Shown here: positions 29,172 through 41,586 of the stretch, in pieces
Layout of the letters: each line of letters begins with the position of its first letter
How positions within the stretch are numbered: the first letter of the stretch is position 1
Assembly: GCF_946887195.1 (NCBI RefSeq)
Contig: NZ_CAMPKE010000007.1
Coordinates: 134,843-198,842, forward strand
Reading direction: 5' to 3'
DNA: 64,000 bases
Source: an uncultured Halomonas sp.
GTDB taxonomy: Bacteria; Pseudomonadota; Gammaproteobacteria; Pseudomonadales; Halomonadaceae
Notes under the pieces: generated by a model
What the model was told of the DNA's origin: nothing
What the model saw: the letters and a program-made list of their open reading frames with translations, nothing else
Database searches by the model: none
Position numbers and translations under genes: made by a program

Positions 29172-31484
29172 TTAAAGATCGTTCGAGGAGGCGTGGCGGC
29201 GACGCAACTCTTTGGCCGCCTCGACCATATTGACCAGCGCCGGCTCGACCTCCGCCCAGTCGCGCGTCTTCAGCCCGCAATCCGGGTTGACCCATAGCCG
29301 CTCGGCGGGGATCTTCTCGGCGGCCTTGTCCATCAATGCGATCATCCAGCTCACCTCGGGAATGTTCGGCGAATGGATGTCATAGACGCCAGGACCGATC
29401 TCGTTGGGGTAGGCGAAGTCCTTGAAGGCATCGAGCAGCTCCATGTCCGAGCGCGAGGTCTCGATGGTGATCACGTCGGCATCCAACGCGGCGATGGCGG
29501 CGATGATGTCGTTGAACTCCGAGTAGCACATGTGGGTGTGAATCTGGGTGTCGTCGCGAGCGATGGCCGCGGATAGCTTGAAGCACTCAACCGCCCAGTC
29601 GAGATACGCCTGCCAGTGCGCCCGGCGTAGCGGCAATCCCTCGCGCAGCGCCGGTTCGTCGATCTGGATGATGCCGATGCCGGCGGCCTCGAGATCGGCG
29701 ACCTCGTCGCGCAGCGCCAGTGCGATCTGCCGGCAGGTCGCCGCGCGCGGCTGATCGTCGCGCACGAACGACCATTGCAGAATGGTCACCGGGCCGGTCA
29801 GCATGCCTTTCATCGGTTTGTCGGTCAGCGTCTGGGCGTACTCGCTCCAGCGCACGGTCATCGCCTGCGGGCGGCTGACATCGCCGAAGATCAGCGGCGG
29901 CTTGACGCAACGCGAGCCGTAACTCTGCACCCAGCCATTGCCGGTAAAGGCGAAGCCATCGAGCTGCTCGCCGAAGTACTCGACCATGTCGTTGCGCTCG
30001 GCCTCGCCATGCACCGGCACATCCAGGCCCAGCGCCTGCTGACGTTCGACGGCGAAGGCGATCTCCTCGCGCATCGTCGCCTCATAGTCTCCACGGCCCA
30101 GCTCGTCGGCCCTGAAGGCGCGTCGCGCCGCACGAATAGCCGCAGTCTGCGGGAAGGAGCCGATGGTGGTGGTCGGGAACAGCGGCAGATCGAACCGGGC
30201 ACGCTGAGCGCGAGCGCGTGCCGGGTAATCGCTGGCCCGCTGGGTATCGCCGTCACCGACCGAGCGCAAGCGCTCGGCGACCGCCGCCTTGTGAATACGC
30301 GTCGAATCGCGGCGCTCGGCCAACGCCGCGCTGGCCTCGGCGAGGCGTGTCTCGTCGCTCGCATCGCTGCGGCCATCGATCAAGCGGGCCAGACTGGCGA
30401 CTTCGTCGAGCTTCTGACGGGCGAAGGCCAGCCAGCCCTTGAGTTCGTCATCGAGACCGGCTTCGGCATCGAGATCGACCGGCACGTGCAGTAGCGAACA
30501 GCTCGGCGCCAGCCATAAACGCTCGCCCAGGCGCATCTTGGCCACGCTCAGGGTTTCGCGCAGCGCGGCCAGATCGGCGCGCCAGACATTGCGCCCGTCG
30601 ATCGCCCCCACCGAGAGAATCTTGTAGGCCGGTAAGCGATCGAGCACACGCTCGAGCTGCTCCGGCGCGCGCACCGTATCGATATGCAAGGCATCGACGG
30701 GCAAGCCGGTGGCCAGCGAGAGATTGTCGCCGAGATCGCCGAAATAGGTCGCCAGCAGCAGCTTGACCGGCGCCGACTGCAGGGTGTTGTAGGCCGTTTC
30801 GAACGCCTGCTGCCATTCGCGTGGCAGATCCTGGACCAGCGCCGGCTCGTCGAGCTGCACCCACTCGACGCCCTGTTCGCCCAGGCGGGTAAGGATTTCG
30901 CCATAGACCGGCAGCAGCGCAGTGAGCAGATCGAGGCGATCGAAGCCGCTGCCCGGGGCTTCGCCCTTGACCTTGCCCAACCACAGCCAGGTCAGCGGGC
31001 CAGTCAGGGCGACCTTCACCGCATGGCCGGCGGCCCTGGCCTCGGCGACCTCGTCGAACAGGCGCTCGCTGGCGATATGAAACGTCTGCCCGCGATGCAG
31101 TTCAGGGACCAGATAGTGGTAGTTGGTATCGAAGTACTTGGTCATCTCGCAGGCTGCCGCCGGCGTGCCGGTCGGCGCCCGGCCCCGCGCCATGCGAAAG
31201 GTGGTGTCGAGATCGATGCTCTCAGCCACATTACCAAACCGAGGCGGCACCGCGCCGAGGAGTGCCGTGACGTTGAGTACCTGATCGTAAAAGGCGAAAT
31301 CGCCGACGGTCACCAGATCGAGACCCGCATCGCGTTGCGCCCGCCAGTGGCGTGCACGTAGCTCGGCACCGGCGGCTTCCAGCGCCGGCTGGTCGATCTC
31401 GCCCTTCCAGTAGGCTTCGACGGCTTTCTTGAGTTCGCGTTGCGCGCCGATTCGTGGATAACCGAGCGTATGGGCCAGCGTCAT
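29172..31484 (-). CDS. metE: Cobalamin-independent methionine synthase MetE
   Basis: This enzyme transfers the methyl group from 5-methyltetrahydropteroyltri-glutamate to homocysteine. At 770 residues it is full length: the N-terminal [14 protein letters not shown] and the catalytic C-terminal half with zinc ligands H and C in [12 protein letters not shown], the glutamate in [13 protein letters not shown] and the late cysteine in [12 protein letters not shown]. It is divergent from metR. The 119 bp gap holds a perfect MetR-type box near metR. Confidence 0.96.
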   Translation of the reverse strand: MTLAHTLGYPRIGAQRELKKAVEAYWKGEIDQPALEAAGAELRARHWRAQRDAGLDLVTVGDFAFYDQVLNVTALLGAVPPRFGNVAESIDLDTTFRMARGRAPTGTPAAACEMTKYFDTNYHYLVPELHRGQTFHIASERLFDEVAEARAAGHAVKVALTGPLTWLWLGKVKGEAPGSGFDRLDLLTALLPVYGEILTRLGEQGVEWVQLDEPALVQDLPREWQQAFETAYNTLQSAPVKLLLATYFGDLGDNLSLATGLPVDALHIDTVRAPEQLERVLDRLPAYKILSVGAIDGRNVWRADLAALRETLSVAKMRLGERLWLAPSCSLLHVPVDLDAEAGLDDELKGWLAFARQKLDEVASLARLIDGRSDASDETRLAEASAALAERRDSTRIHKAAVAERLRSVGDGDTQRASDYPARARAQRARFDLPLFPTTTIGSFPQTAAIRAARRAFRADELGRGDYEATMREEIAFAVERQQALGLDVPVHGEAERNDMVEYFGEQLDGFAFTGNGWVQSYGSRCVKPPLIFGDVSRPQAMTVRWSEYAQTLTDKPMKGMLTGPVTILQWSFVRDDQPRAATCRQIALALRDEVADLEAAGIGIIQIDEPALREGLPLRRAHWQAYLDWAVECFKLSAAIARDDTQIHTHMCYSEFNDIIAAIAALDADVITIETSRSDMELLDAFKDFAYPNEIGPGVYDIHSPNIPEVSWMIALMDKAAEKIPAERLWVNPDCGLKTRDWAEVEPALVNMVEAAKELRRRHASSNDL

Positions 31485-31604
31485 CGTCGTTATTCCTTTG
31501 CGTCATTAAACGATAGAATTGGCGAGAAATTTCGCCATATGCGTTGGACGCAAGTGTCTCTGGCGGCAGAAAGTGAATCAAACTAAATTAATTAATTATC
31601 AACA

Positions 31605-31617
31605 TGAACGGTTTTCA
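31605..31617. promoter_or_regulatory. MetR box in the metE-metR intergenic region
   Basis: TGAACGGTTTTCA matches the enterobacterial MetR consensus TGAA-N5-TTCA exactly. It lies 4 bases before the chosen metR ATG and 121 bases upstream of the metE start, fitting autorepression of metR together with metE control. A looser dyad TGGCGA/TCGCCA lies nearer metE (about 31520-31540). Confidence 0.65.
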
Positions 31618-31621
31618 TGCC

Positions 31622-32536
31622 ATGCTCGAGCTTCGTCATCTTCGCACCCTGATCGCCCTGCGTGATGCCGGCTCGCTGGTCGAGGCCGCCGAGCGCGTTC
31701 ACCTGACGCAATCGGCACTTTCACATCAGATAAAGGATCTGGAAGAGCGCCTGGGCAGTCCGCTGTTCATGCGTAAGTCGCGACCGGTGGAGTTCACCCG
31801 CGCTGGCGAGCGGCTGCTGGCGCTGGCCGAGCAGGTGCTGCCGCAGATACGCATGGCCGAGCGCGATCTGGCTCGCCTGGCCGGCGACGAGCAGGGCCGG
31901 CTGCACATGGCCATCGAATGCCATAGCTGCTTCCAGTGGCTGATGCCGACCATCGATTACTTTCGCGATCATTGGCAGGAGGTCGAGGTCGACATTCCCA
32001 GCGGCCATCACTTCGACCCGTTACCCGCTTTGGCCCGCGAGCAGCTCGACCTGGTGATCACCGCCGACCCGCAGCCATTGCCCGGCGTCCATTACGAGCC
32101 GCTGTTTCGCTACGAAGGGCTGCTGGCGGTGGCCAAGCAGCATCGCCTGGCCGGCAACGGCTTCGTCACGCCGCGCGAGTTAGCCGACGAAACGCTGATC
32201 ACCTATCCGGTGGAACACACGCGACTGGACGTGTTCACGCAGTTTCTCGACCCGGCGGGGCTCGCGCCACGCGAGGTGCGCACCGCCGAATTGACGATCA
32301 TGATGATGCAGCTCGTCGCCAGCGGACGCGGCGTCTGCGCGCTACCCAACTGGGCACTGACCGAATATCTGGAGCGCGGCTACGTGCGTGCGCTGCCACT
32401 CGGCGAGAAAGGCGTATGGAGCACGCTGTTCGCCGCGATCCGTGAGGAGCAGCGCGAACTGCCCTGGATGATGGATTTTTTGCGCACCGCTCGCGATACG
32501 TCGTTCGCGGTGCTGGATGGCATCAAGCCGGCCTGA
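31622..32536 (+). CDS. metR: LysR-family activator of methionine genes MetR
   Basis: This is a homocysteine-responsive LysR regulator, 304 residues. Its N-terminus MLELRHLRTLIALRDAGSL aligns with E. coli MetR, followed by TQSALSHQIKDLEERLG and FMRKSRPVEFT; the effector domain fills the rest (IECHSCFQWLMP is a MetR hallmark). The ATG at 31622 gives the family start; an ATG at 31604 would overlap the MetR box. The divergent arrangement with metE supports the name. Confidence 0.93.
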   Translation: MLELRHLRTLIALRDAGSLVEAAERVHLTQSALSHQIKDLEERLGSPLFMRKSRPVEFTRAGERLLALAEQVLPQIRMAERDLARLAGDEQGRLHMAIECHSCFQWLMPTIDYFRDHWQEVEVDIPSGHHFDPLPALAREQLDLVITADPQPLPGVHYEPLFRYEGLLAVAKQHRLAGNGFVTPRELADETLITYPVEHTRLDVFTQFLDPAGLAPREVRTAELTIMMMQLVASGRGVCALPNWALTEYLERGYVRALPLGEKGVWSTLFAAIREEQRELPWMMDFLRTARDTSFAVLDGIKPA

Positions 32537-32680
32537 GGAACCACTGTATAAATGTCTGCACGGACGAACCACTACGTTACGCGGTGCTCAAAAACTCACC
32601 TAACCACATGTTATGTCTCGTTTTTTGTGCGCCGCGCGCCTTGTGCTTCATTCCGTTCGTCGATTTATTCAGCGACTCCC
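32537..32680 (-). repeat. Dispersed hairpin-like repeat, family A, copy 3 (divergent, inverted)
   Basis: This 144 bp block fills exactly the space between the metR stop and the stop of the convergent lipocalin-like gene. Its reverse complement aligns along its whole length with 48493-48631. The ends are inverted (GGAACCACTGTATAAAT against AGGGAGTCGCTGAATAAATC), and CTCAAAAA...CGTTTTTTG in the middle is nearly symmetric. It may act as a bidirectional terminator. Confidence 0.75.
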
Positions 32681-33126
32681 TAGCGAGCCCACTCCAATAG
32701 GGTTCGATAGCCCCCCTCGGGGAGTTGTGGGCTGGGTTCGTCGGTGGAAAGAATCAGCCGCTCGCCATCGAGATCGACGTCGCGGCTCAGCCGCGCGCCC
32801 TGCCAGAACACCAGGCTGGCGATATCGACATCGTGACGTACCGTCCTGCCCGCCAGCGACCAGCGGCCACCATAAGCGAAGCCACTGCGAAAGTGCGCCG
32901 CCAGGCTGGCCTCGCTGGCGGGATCCAGCGGTGGCCGTTCATCGGCCACCACCTGGACCGCCATGCGATCCGGCTGGCCGGCGGCGTTAGCGAGATAGAT
33001 CAACTGCCCCTGCGCCGCACCCAGCGGAGCGAGTTCGCGGCCATCGGGCCAGCGATAGACGAAGTGCATGAGCCGCCAGTGGCCGAGCAAGTCATGGGAA
33101 GCGATCGCCTGCGAGTTTGTTGTCAT
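32680..33126 (-). CDS. Lipocalin-like domain protein
   Basis: This 148-residue cytoplasmic protein has the lipocalin-like (Lipocalin_5) pattern: DLLGHWRLMHFVYRWPDGRE near the start, AQGQLIYLANAAGQ, a FRSGFAYGGRWSLAG strand pair and VDIASLVFWQGARLSRDV. The family is a small beta barrel without known enzymatic role. The ATG at 33126 has GAGGAAA upstream. It follows rstB by 25 bases on the same strand, so cotranscription with rstAB is likely. Confidence 0.78.
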   Translation of the reverse strand: MTTNSQAIASHDLLGHWRLMHFVYRWPDGRELAPLGAAQGQLIYLANAAGQPDRMAVQVVADERPPLDPASEASLAAHFRSGFAYGGRWSLAGRTVRHDVDIASLVFWQGARLSRDVDLDGERLILSTDEPSPQLPEGGYRTLLEWAR

Positions 33127-33151
33127 TGTCGAAGTTTCCTCGTTGCGGGTT

Positions 33152-34789
33152 TCATTCGGCGCCCATGAGATCGCGCTTGACGGAGTGCACCGAGAGCGGC
33201 AGCAACAGACTGAAACGTGCGCCGCCCAGTGCCTGGCTCTCCTCCACGACCACGCTGCCCCCATGCCATAGCATGATCTTCTGCACGATCGACAGGCCCA
33301 GGCCATAACCGCCCGAGCGCCGGGTACGGCTATTGTCGAGGCGGGCGAATGGCTTGAAGACTTCCTGACGGTCGTTTTCGGGCACGCCGGGGCCGTCGTC
33401 CTCGACATCCAGCCGCACCGCGCGAGCGTCGCGCGTCAGGCGGATCATCACCCGCGACTCGGCGTGGCGGCAGGCATTGGCGACCAGATTCTGCAAGGCC
33501 CGCTGCAGATAGCGCGGCTCGGCAATCGCTTCGATCTCCTCGCCCGGTGCGATATCGAGCGTGATCCGCGGATGCAGCGAGGACAGGCTGTCGACCACGC
33601 GTGCGGCGATGGCCCGGCACTCGACGGTCTCGGTTTCCAGACTCACGCCACTGGCGTTATCGCTGCCCAGCTTGGCGTAGGTGAGAATCTCGTCGATCAA
33701 CTGGTCGAGTTCCTCGATATCGCCATCGATGCCCTTCAATTGCCGGCGCACGGCCTCCTGCTCGGTCATGTCATCGACCATCTGCACCGCGAAGCGAATG
33801 CGCGCCACCGGCGTGCGCAACTCGTGGGAGACCGCGCGGATCATCTCCTGCTGCGCGCGCAGCAGCGACTGGACCTGTGCCGCCATGCCGTTGAAGGCCA
33901 TGCCCAAGCGGCCCATGAAGTCGCTGCTCTCGACCTTGACGCGAGTATCCAGATAGCCGCCGGCGATCCGCGTGGCGGCCTTCTCGAGACGCGCCATGCG
34001 CGCCTCCACGCCGCGGACGATCAGGTAGATGGCGGCGGCCAGCATGCCCAGCGTGGCCAGCACCAGCCCCAGGGTCAGGGTCAGCGGCATGACCTGAAAG
34101 CCCATGATCGGCCCGACCTGGATCCAGTGTGGCGAGCCATCCGTCAGCGCCGCCGAGCGGGCAAACGCCGACATGCTGCGCGCTTCGGGTATCAGATGCA
34201 GGACCACATCGCCGCTGGCCAGCCGCTCACGCTGGCGTTCGTCGAGTACCGATGGTGGCGCCGCGAATAGCGTTACCGGCAGCGCCTGCCTGTCGATCAG
34301 TCGCTGTAACGGCTGCTCCGGCTTCGCCAAGCCCCCCAGCCAGGTACGCAACATGTCGACCAGACCACGCAGTTGCTGCTCGGTCAGTCGCGCCAGCGTG
34401 GCTTCGAGCAGCAGCGGTTCGGAGGGAAGTCGCTGCCATAGGTGCCAATTGCCCTCGCTGTCGGTCTCGACCAGCGGTCGGCCGTCATCGAGCCTGGCGC
34501 GCTTGAAATAGTTGAAGGCCTTGCGCTCGGCCGAATGCAGGGTGAGCTGCATGTCCAGCTGCTCGCTCTGCTGGCGCAACCAGGCCTGGCGCTCGTCGGG
34601 AGGCACTTCGCCGAGGAGCGTCGTCAATAGCGCCATCGGTGCGCTTGCCAGTTGCTCCCGGTAGTGTTCGCGGCGCACCTGATCGACGGTCAAATAACCC
34701 AGCAGGGCCAGACTGAAGGTCAATATCAGCGCCAGCAGCAGCCAGGCATAGACCCGCAGAAAGGTACTGTCGGCCAAAGTACGGCGCAT
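33152..34789 (-). CDS. rstB: Sensor histidine kinase RstB-like
   Basis: This inner-membrane sensor kinase has 545 residues, longer than E. coli RstB because of a larger periplasmic domain. It has TM1 (about 13-33), a periplasmic region (about 35-245), TM2 (about 250-275) and HAMP. The H box is VSHELRTPVARIRFAV with H322, followed by the N box (LVANACRHA), G1 (DVEDDGPGVPE) and G2 (GYGLGLSIV). It follows rstA by 5 bases. E. coli RstAB responds to PhoPQ and acid; the signal here is unknown. Confidence 0.87.
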   Translation of the reverse strand: MRRTLADSTFLRVYAWLLLALILTFSLALLGYLTVDQVRREHYREQLASAPMALLTTLLGEVPPDERQAWLRQQSEQLDMQLTLHSAERKAFNYFKRARLDDGRPLVETDSEGNWHLWQRLPSEPLLLEATLARLTEQQLRGLVDMLRTWLGGLAKPEQPLQRLIDRQALPVTLFAAPPSVLDERQRERLASGDVVLHLIPEARSMSAFARSAALTDGSPHWIQVGPIMGFQVMPLTLTLGLVLATLGMLAAAIYLIVRGVEARMARLEKAATRIAGGYLDTRVKVESSDFMGRLGMAFNGMAAQVQSLLRAQQEMIRAVSHELRTPVARIRFAVQMVDDMTEQEAVRRQLKGIDGDIEELDQLIDEILTYAKLGSDNASGVSLETETVECRAIAARVVDSLSSLHPRITLDIAPGEEIEAIAEPRYLQRALQNLVANACRHAESRVMIRLTRDARAVRLDVEDDGPGVPENDRQEVFKPFARLDNSRTRRSGGYGLGLSIVQKIMLWHGGSVVVEESQALGGARFSLLLPLSVHSVKRDLMGAE

Positions 34790-34794
34790 GACGA

Positions 34795-35511
34795 TCAGGC
34801 GTCCTTGACGAACAGATAACCTTTGCTGCGCACGGTCTTGATGCGATGCGGCTGATTGGGGTCGTCGCCGATCTTGGGACGAATGCGCGAGACTCGCACA
34901 TCGATGGAGCGGTCCTGACCGTCGTAGCGGATACCGCGCAGCGACGAGAAGATCTCCTCGCGGGTCAGCACGCGCCCAGCGTTGTCGGCGAGCAGCCACA
35001 GCAGATCGAACTCGGCGCTGGTCAGGTCGACCCGCTCGTCGTCTAGCCAGGCCTCACGGGTCGCGCTGTCGATCACCAGGCCGCCGAACGTCAGCTTCGC
35101 GGCGCCGCTATTGCTGTCGGCGGGATCGCTGCGACGCATCAGTGCCCGCATGCGTGCCAGCAGTACGCGTGGCTGCACCGGCTTGGGCACGTAGTCGTCG
35201 GCGCCCATCTCCAGGCCGAGTACCTGATCCATGTCGTCGGTACGCGCGGTCAGCATCAAGATCGGGCCGGCGTATTGCGGCCTCGCGCGGCGACAGATCG
35301 ACAGACCGTCCTCGCCGGGAAGCATCAGATCCAGAATGACGATGTCCGGCTCGAGTGCGACGATACGCTCCACACCCAACGCACCGTCACCTTCTATGGT
35401 CACGCGAAAACCGTTGGCCTCGAGATAATCACTGGTCAGCTCCGCGAGGCGCTCATCATCCTCGATGATCAGTACGTGATCCTGCTGTTTACTGTCCAAG
35501 CTGGTATCCAT
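34795..35511 (-). CDS. rstA: Response regulator RstA-like (OmpR family)
   Basis: This response regulator has 238 residues. The receiver has acidic E17/D18/D19, phospho-acceptor D61 (IVILDLMLPGEDGLSICR) and a lysine in VPKPVQP. The winged-helix domain contains LRGIRYDGQDRSIDVRVSR and HRIKTVRSKGYLF, very close to E. coli RstA. The ATG at 35511 is chosen over an upstream non-family extension. It is divergent from nrdA across a 440 bp region rich in inverted repeats. Confidence 0.88.
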   Translation of the reverse strand: MDTSLDSKQQDHVLIIEDDERLAELTSDYLEANGFRVTIEGDGALGVERIVALEPDIVILDLMLPGEDGLSICRRARPQYAGPILMLTARTDDMDQVLGLEMGADDYVPKPVQPRVLLARMRALMRRSDPADSNSGAAKLTFGGLVIDSATREAWLDDERVDLTSAEFDLLWLLADNAGRVLTREEIFSSLRGIRYDGQDRSIDVRVSRIRPKIGDDPNQPHRIKTVRSKGYLFVKDA

Positions 35512-35742
35512 CCTATTGGCTAGGTGGCGTGGCGACGCCACTAACGATCCAAGCAATGCTACACCCCGCTACAGGTCGTTACGAGATTGTCACTCTCAAC
35601 CATAGCGGATGGTCGGGAATGATACCTGAAATCATTCTCGGTCCCGCTCTTTTCGTCCTACCGCTTATTTAGCGATCGCTGCGAAAAGCGCTGCCATGCG
35701 GCTTGCAGAGGCGGCGTTGAATACGCCTACGAAAGTCACAAC

Positions 35743-35826
35743 CTATCCACAAGATATCCACTTGCCCAATGCCACCCGGCACACTATCTTGTGGTCGTAA
35801 GCGGCTTGACCACAAGATAGTGTGCC
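35743..35826 (+). promoter_or_regulatory. nrdA upstream control region: DnaA-like boxes and a perfect 19 bp inverted repeat
   Basis: CTATCCACA (35743-35751) and ATATCCACT (35754-35762) resemble DnaA boxes, known to control nrdAB in E. coli. Next, the arms 35778-35796 and 35808-35826 (19 bases each, ending in CTTGTGGTC and GACCACAAG) are perfectly inverted around 11 bases. Each arm holds CCACAAGATAGTGT, which resembles an NrdR box but is two bases shorter than the consensus; the arm centres are about 30 bp apart, the spacing typical for NrdR pairs. Confidence 0.6.
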
Positions 35827-35951
35827 CCACTAACAAGCAAGCCCTGCACTGTCAATGCCCGATTAGTGGCCATGCCGGTGGCGTTAAACGCCCCGAAGCA
35901 AGCAATAAACACGATTTCCCACATCAACGTAAGCTAGGGATACACGGCGCC

Positions 35952-38894
<2,943 letters not shown>

Positions 38895-38992
38895 ATCGAA
38901 ATTCGCCGCGCTCGGTGAATTTCCCGAACAGGCTTGATCCTTGGCCATCGCTTACGGTCCAAGGGACAAGAGACGGATATAAAGGTGAAACC

Positions 38993-40252
38993 ATGCTGAA
39001 CTGGGACGAATTCAACGACGACGATACCGCGATCGCGCCAGCTCCCGCGCAAAAGCCGAGCCCGGCCGCGCCCGCCGAACCCAAGGCCGAACCGCGTGCC
39101 GAGGCAGAGACGGCCGAGGTCAAGGAGAGCGCCGGCAGCTATAACGTCGCCGAGGCCGACCGCATCGTCCGCGCCCAGCAGGCGCTCGACGATCTCGATA
39201 TCGCCAAGGGCCTGGAAGAGCTGGAGATGGGCGCCGGTCGCGTCGAGGTCGACGACAAGCGCATGATCAATGCCCGCGCCGACGTCAATCAACTCGTGCC
39301 TTTCAAGTACGACTGGGCGTGGCAGAAGTACCTCGACGGCAGCGCCAACCACTGGATGCCGCAGGAAGTGAACATGAACGCCGACATCGCCCTGTGGAAG
39401 AGCCGCGAAGGCTTGACCGAGGACGAGCGGCTGATCGTGATGCGCTCGCTGGGTTACTTCTCCACCGCCGATTCGCTGGTCGCCAACAACCTGGTGCTGG
39501 CGGTGTACAAGAACATCACCAACCCCGAATGCCGCCAGTACCTGCTGCGCCAGGCCTTCGAGGAGGCGATCCACACCCACGCCTACCAGTACTGCATCGA
39601 ATCGCTGGGCATGGACGAAGGCGAAGTCTTCAACATGTACCGCGAGGTCGACTCGGTGGCGCGCAAGTCCGCCTGGAGCCTCAAGCACACCCAGGCGCTG
39701 GGTCGCCCGGATTTCCATACCGGCACCCCGGAAACCGACCAGGAGTTCCTGCGTAACCTGATCGGCTTCTACGTGGTCACCGAAGGCATCTTCTTCTACT
39801 GCGGCTTCAGCCAGATTCTCTCCATGGGCCGGCGCAACAAGATGACCGGCGTCGCCGAGCAGTTCCAGTACATCCTGCGCGACGAGTCCATGCACCTGAA
39901 CTTCGGCATCGACATGATCAACCAGATCAAGATCGAGAACCCACATCTATGGACGCCCGAGTTCCAGGACGAGATCACCCAGATGATTCTCGAAGGCACC
40001 CAGCTCGAGATCGAATACGCCCGCGATACCATGCCGCGCGGCGTGCTGGGTATGAACGCCGCGATCATGGAGGAGTACCTGCACTTCATCTGCAACCGCC
40101 GCCTGGCGCAGATCGGCCTGAAGGAGCAGTTCCCGGGGGCTTCCAACCCGTTCCCGTGGATGAGCGAGATCATCGACCTGCGCAAGGAGAAGAACTTCTT
40201 CGAGACCCGCGTCACCGAGTATCAGGTGGGCGGCGCGCTGAGCTGGGATTGA
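38993..40252 (+). CDS. nrdB: Class Ia ribonucleotide reductase small subunit NrdB
   Basis: This diferric-tyrosyl radical subunit has 419 residues. Residues about 14-45 are a proline, alanine and glutamate-rich leader not found in E. coli. The ferritin-like core has the metal site residues in [23 protein letters not shown] and [10 protein letters not shown]. The C-terminus VGGALSWD is the NrdA docking tail. AAAGGTG precedes the ATG; the gap to nrdA is 98 bases. The last 24 bases are repeated just after gnd. Confidence 0.95.
   Translation: MLNWDEFNDDDTAIAPAPAQKPSPAAPAEPKAEPRAEAETAEVKESAGSYNVAEADRIVRAQQALDDLDIAKGLEELEMGAGRVEVDDKRMINARADVNQLVPFKYDWAWQKYLDGSANHWMPQEVNMNADIALWKSREGLTEDERLIVMRSLGYFSTADSLVANNLVLAVYKNITNPECRQYLLRQAFEEAIHTHAYQYCIESLGMDEGEVFNMYREVDSVARKSAWSLKHTQALGRPDFHTGTPETDQEFLRNLIGFYVVTEGIFFYCGFSQILSMGRRNKMTGVAEQFQYILRDESMHLNFGIDMINQIKIENPHLWTPEFQDEITQMILEGTQLEIEYARDTMPRGVLGMNAAIMEEYLHFICNRRLAQIGLKEQFPGASNPFPWMSEIIDLRKEKNFFETRVTEYQVGGALSWD
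40229..40252 (+). repeat. 24 bp direct repeat (left copy, nrdB 3' end)
   Basis: The final 24 bases of nrdB, including the stop, recur at 41395-41418 with one mismatch; the core GCGCTGAGCTGGGATTGA is identical. The two copies bracket gnd. Confidence 0.85.
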
Positions 40253-40284
40253 GCCGGGCTGCCGGACCGAAAAGGCTAGCAACG

Positions 40285-40312
40285 ATGGGCCATGCCTCGC
40301 GGCGTGGCCCAT
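40285..40312 (+). terminator. Hairpin after nrdB
   Basis: ATGGGCCATGCC (40285-40296) pairs with GGCGTGGCCCAT (40301-40312) with one G-T pair around a 4 base loop, 33 bases after the nrdB stop. The T-tract is weak. Confidence 0.65.
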
Positions 40313-40415
40313 TCGTGTGGCAAGTATATGGACGCCAGACAGAGGCCGCTATCCCGGCGAGAGCGACCGACTGACGCTAGCCTCTACACCTACCCCATCG
40401 TGAAAGGATCACAGC

Positions 40416-41393
40416 ATGCAACTCGGCACCATCGGACTCGGTCGCATGGGCGGCAATATCGCGCGGCGCCTGATGCGCAAGGGCCACGAGATCGTCGCCT
40501 ACGATCATAGCCAGGAGACAGTCGATGCACTCGTCAGGGACGGCGCCACCGGTACGGATAGCCTGGAGGCACTGATCGCCAACCTGCCTAAGCCGCGCGC
40601 GGTATGGGTGATGTTGCCTGCCGGCGCCCCGACCGAGGAGACGATCGCCGTGCTCGCGGCGCTGATGGAAGCGGATGATGTGATCATCGACGGCGGCAAT
40701 ACCTTCTATAAGGACGATATCCGCCGCGCCAAGACACTCCGTGCCAAGGGCATCCATTATGTCGACGTCGGCACGTCCGGCGGCGTCTGGGGACTCGAGC
40801 GTGGCTACTGCATGATGATCGGTGCCGAGCGCGACATCTTCGAGCGCCTCGATCCCCTGTTCGACGCCCTGGCGCCCGGCTATGGCTCGCTCGAGCGCAC
40901 CCAGGGCCGCTACGCACCCGACGAACGCGCCGAGCGCGGCTACATCCATGCCGGCCCGGTGGGCGCCGGCCACTTCGTCAAGATGGTTCACAACGGCATC
41001 GAATACGGCCTCATGCAAGCCTACGCCGAGGGCTTCGACATCATGAAGAACAAGTCCTCCGCCGAGCTGCCCGAGGAGGAGCGCTTCGATCTCGATCTCG
41101 CCGACATCGCCGAAGTCTGGCGACGCGGCAGCGTCGTCTCGTCGTGGCTGCTCGACCTGACCGCCCAGGCCCTGGCCGGCGATGCCCGGCTGGACAACTA
41201 CACCGGCGCGGTCGCCGACAGCGGCGAAGGCCGCTGGACGATCGATGCGGCGGTGGAACAGGGCGTGCCGACACCGGTGCTGGCCAGCGCGCTGTTCGCG
41301 CGCTTTCGATCGCGGCAGGAGAACACCTATGCCGATCGCCTGCTGTCGGCGATGCGCTTCGGCTTCGGCGGCCACGTCGAGCCGCCCAAGTGA
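40416..41393 (+). CDS. gnd: 6-phosphogluconate dehydrogenase, decarboxylating (short form)
   Basis: This short-type (about 300 residue) 6-phosphogluconate dehydrogenase has 325 residues and makes ribulose 5-phosphate with NAD(P)H. It has the N-terminal [20 protein letters not shown] loop, [26 protein letters not shown] and the catalytic [14 protein letters not shown] lysine. The nucleotide loop is followed by YDHSQE rather than an NRT motif, hinting at NAD use. AAAGGATC precedes the ATG. It stands between two copies of the nrdB 3' end, suggesting later insertion. Confidence 0.92.
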   Translation: MQLGTIGLGRMGGNIARRLMRKGHEIVAYDHSQETVDALVRDGATGTDSLEALIANLPKPRAVWVMLPAGAPTEETIAVLAALMEADDVIIDGGNTFYKDDIRRAKTLRAKGIHYVDVGTSGGVWGLERGYCMMIGAERDIFERLDPLFDALAPGYGSLERTQGRYAPDERAERGYIHAGPVGAGHFVKMVHNGIEYGLMQAYAEGFDIMKNKSSAELPEEERFDLDLADIAEVWRRGSVVSSWLLDLTAQALAGDARLDNYTGAVADSGEGRWTIDAAVEQGVPTPVLASALFARFRSRQENTYADRLLSAMRFGFGGHVEPPK

Positions 41394-41394
41394 A

Positions 41395-41418
41395 GGCGGT
41401 GCGCTGAGCTGGGATTGA
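41395..41418 (+). repeat. 24 bp direct repeat (right copy, after gnd)
   Basis: This copy of the nrdB 3' end lies two bases after the gnd stop, with one mismatch to 40229-40252. It has no coding role here. Confidence 0.85.
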
Positions 41419-41472
41419 TCGGCAAGCCGGCGGGGGCTAGGGTAAATATTGATTCATCAGGGAGAGATTGAC

Positions 41473-41586
41473 ATGACCGATACCAAAAGCGTTGTCACGC
41501 GGGTCTATGTACCGACCCACGTTCGCCAGTTGCCCAACGGCGAGCGGGTCAAGGTTCCTGGTCACTACAAGGCCCCTTCGCGCTAG
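41473..41586 (+). CDS. Short hypothetical protein, 37 residues
   Basis: This small basic ORF reads MTDTKSVVTRVYVPTHVRQL and then a PNG...VPGHYKAPSR ending. A good ribosome site (GGGAGA) lies 6 bases upstream, and GC-rich codons are used as in neighbours. I do not recognise the family. The frame continues past its stop into the alcohol dehydrogenase remnant, so it might be the damaged front of something larger, although it does not resemble a dehydrogenase N-terminus. Confidence 0.4.
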   Translation: MTDTKSVVTRVYVPTHVRQLPNGERVKVPGHYKAPSR

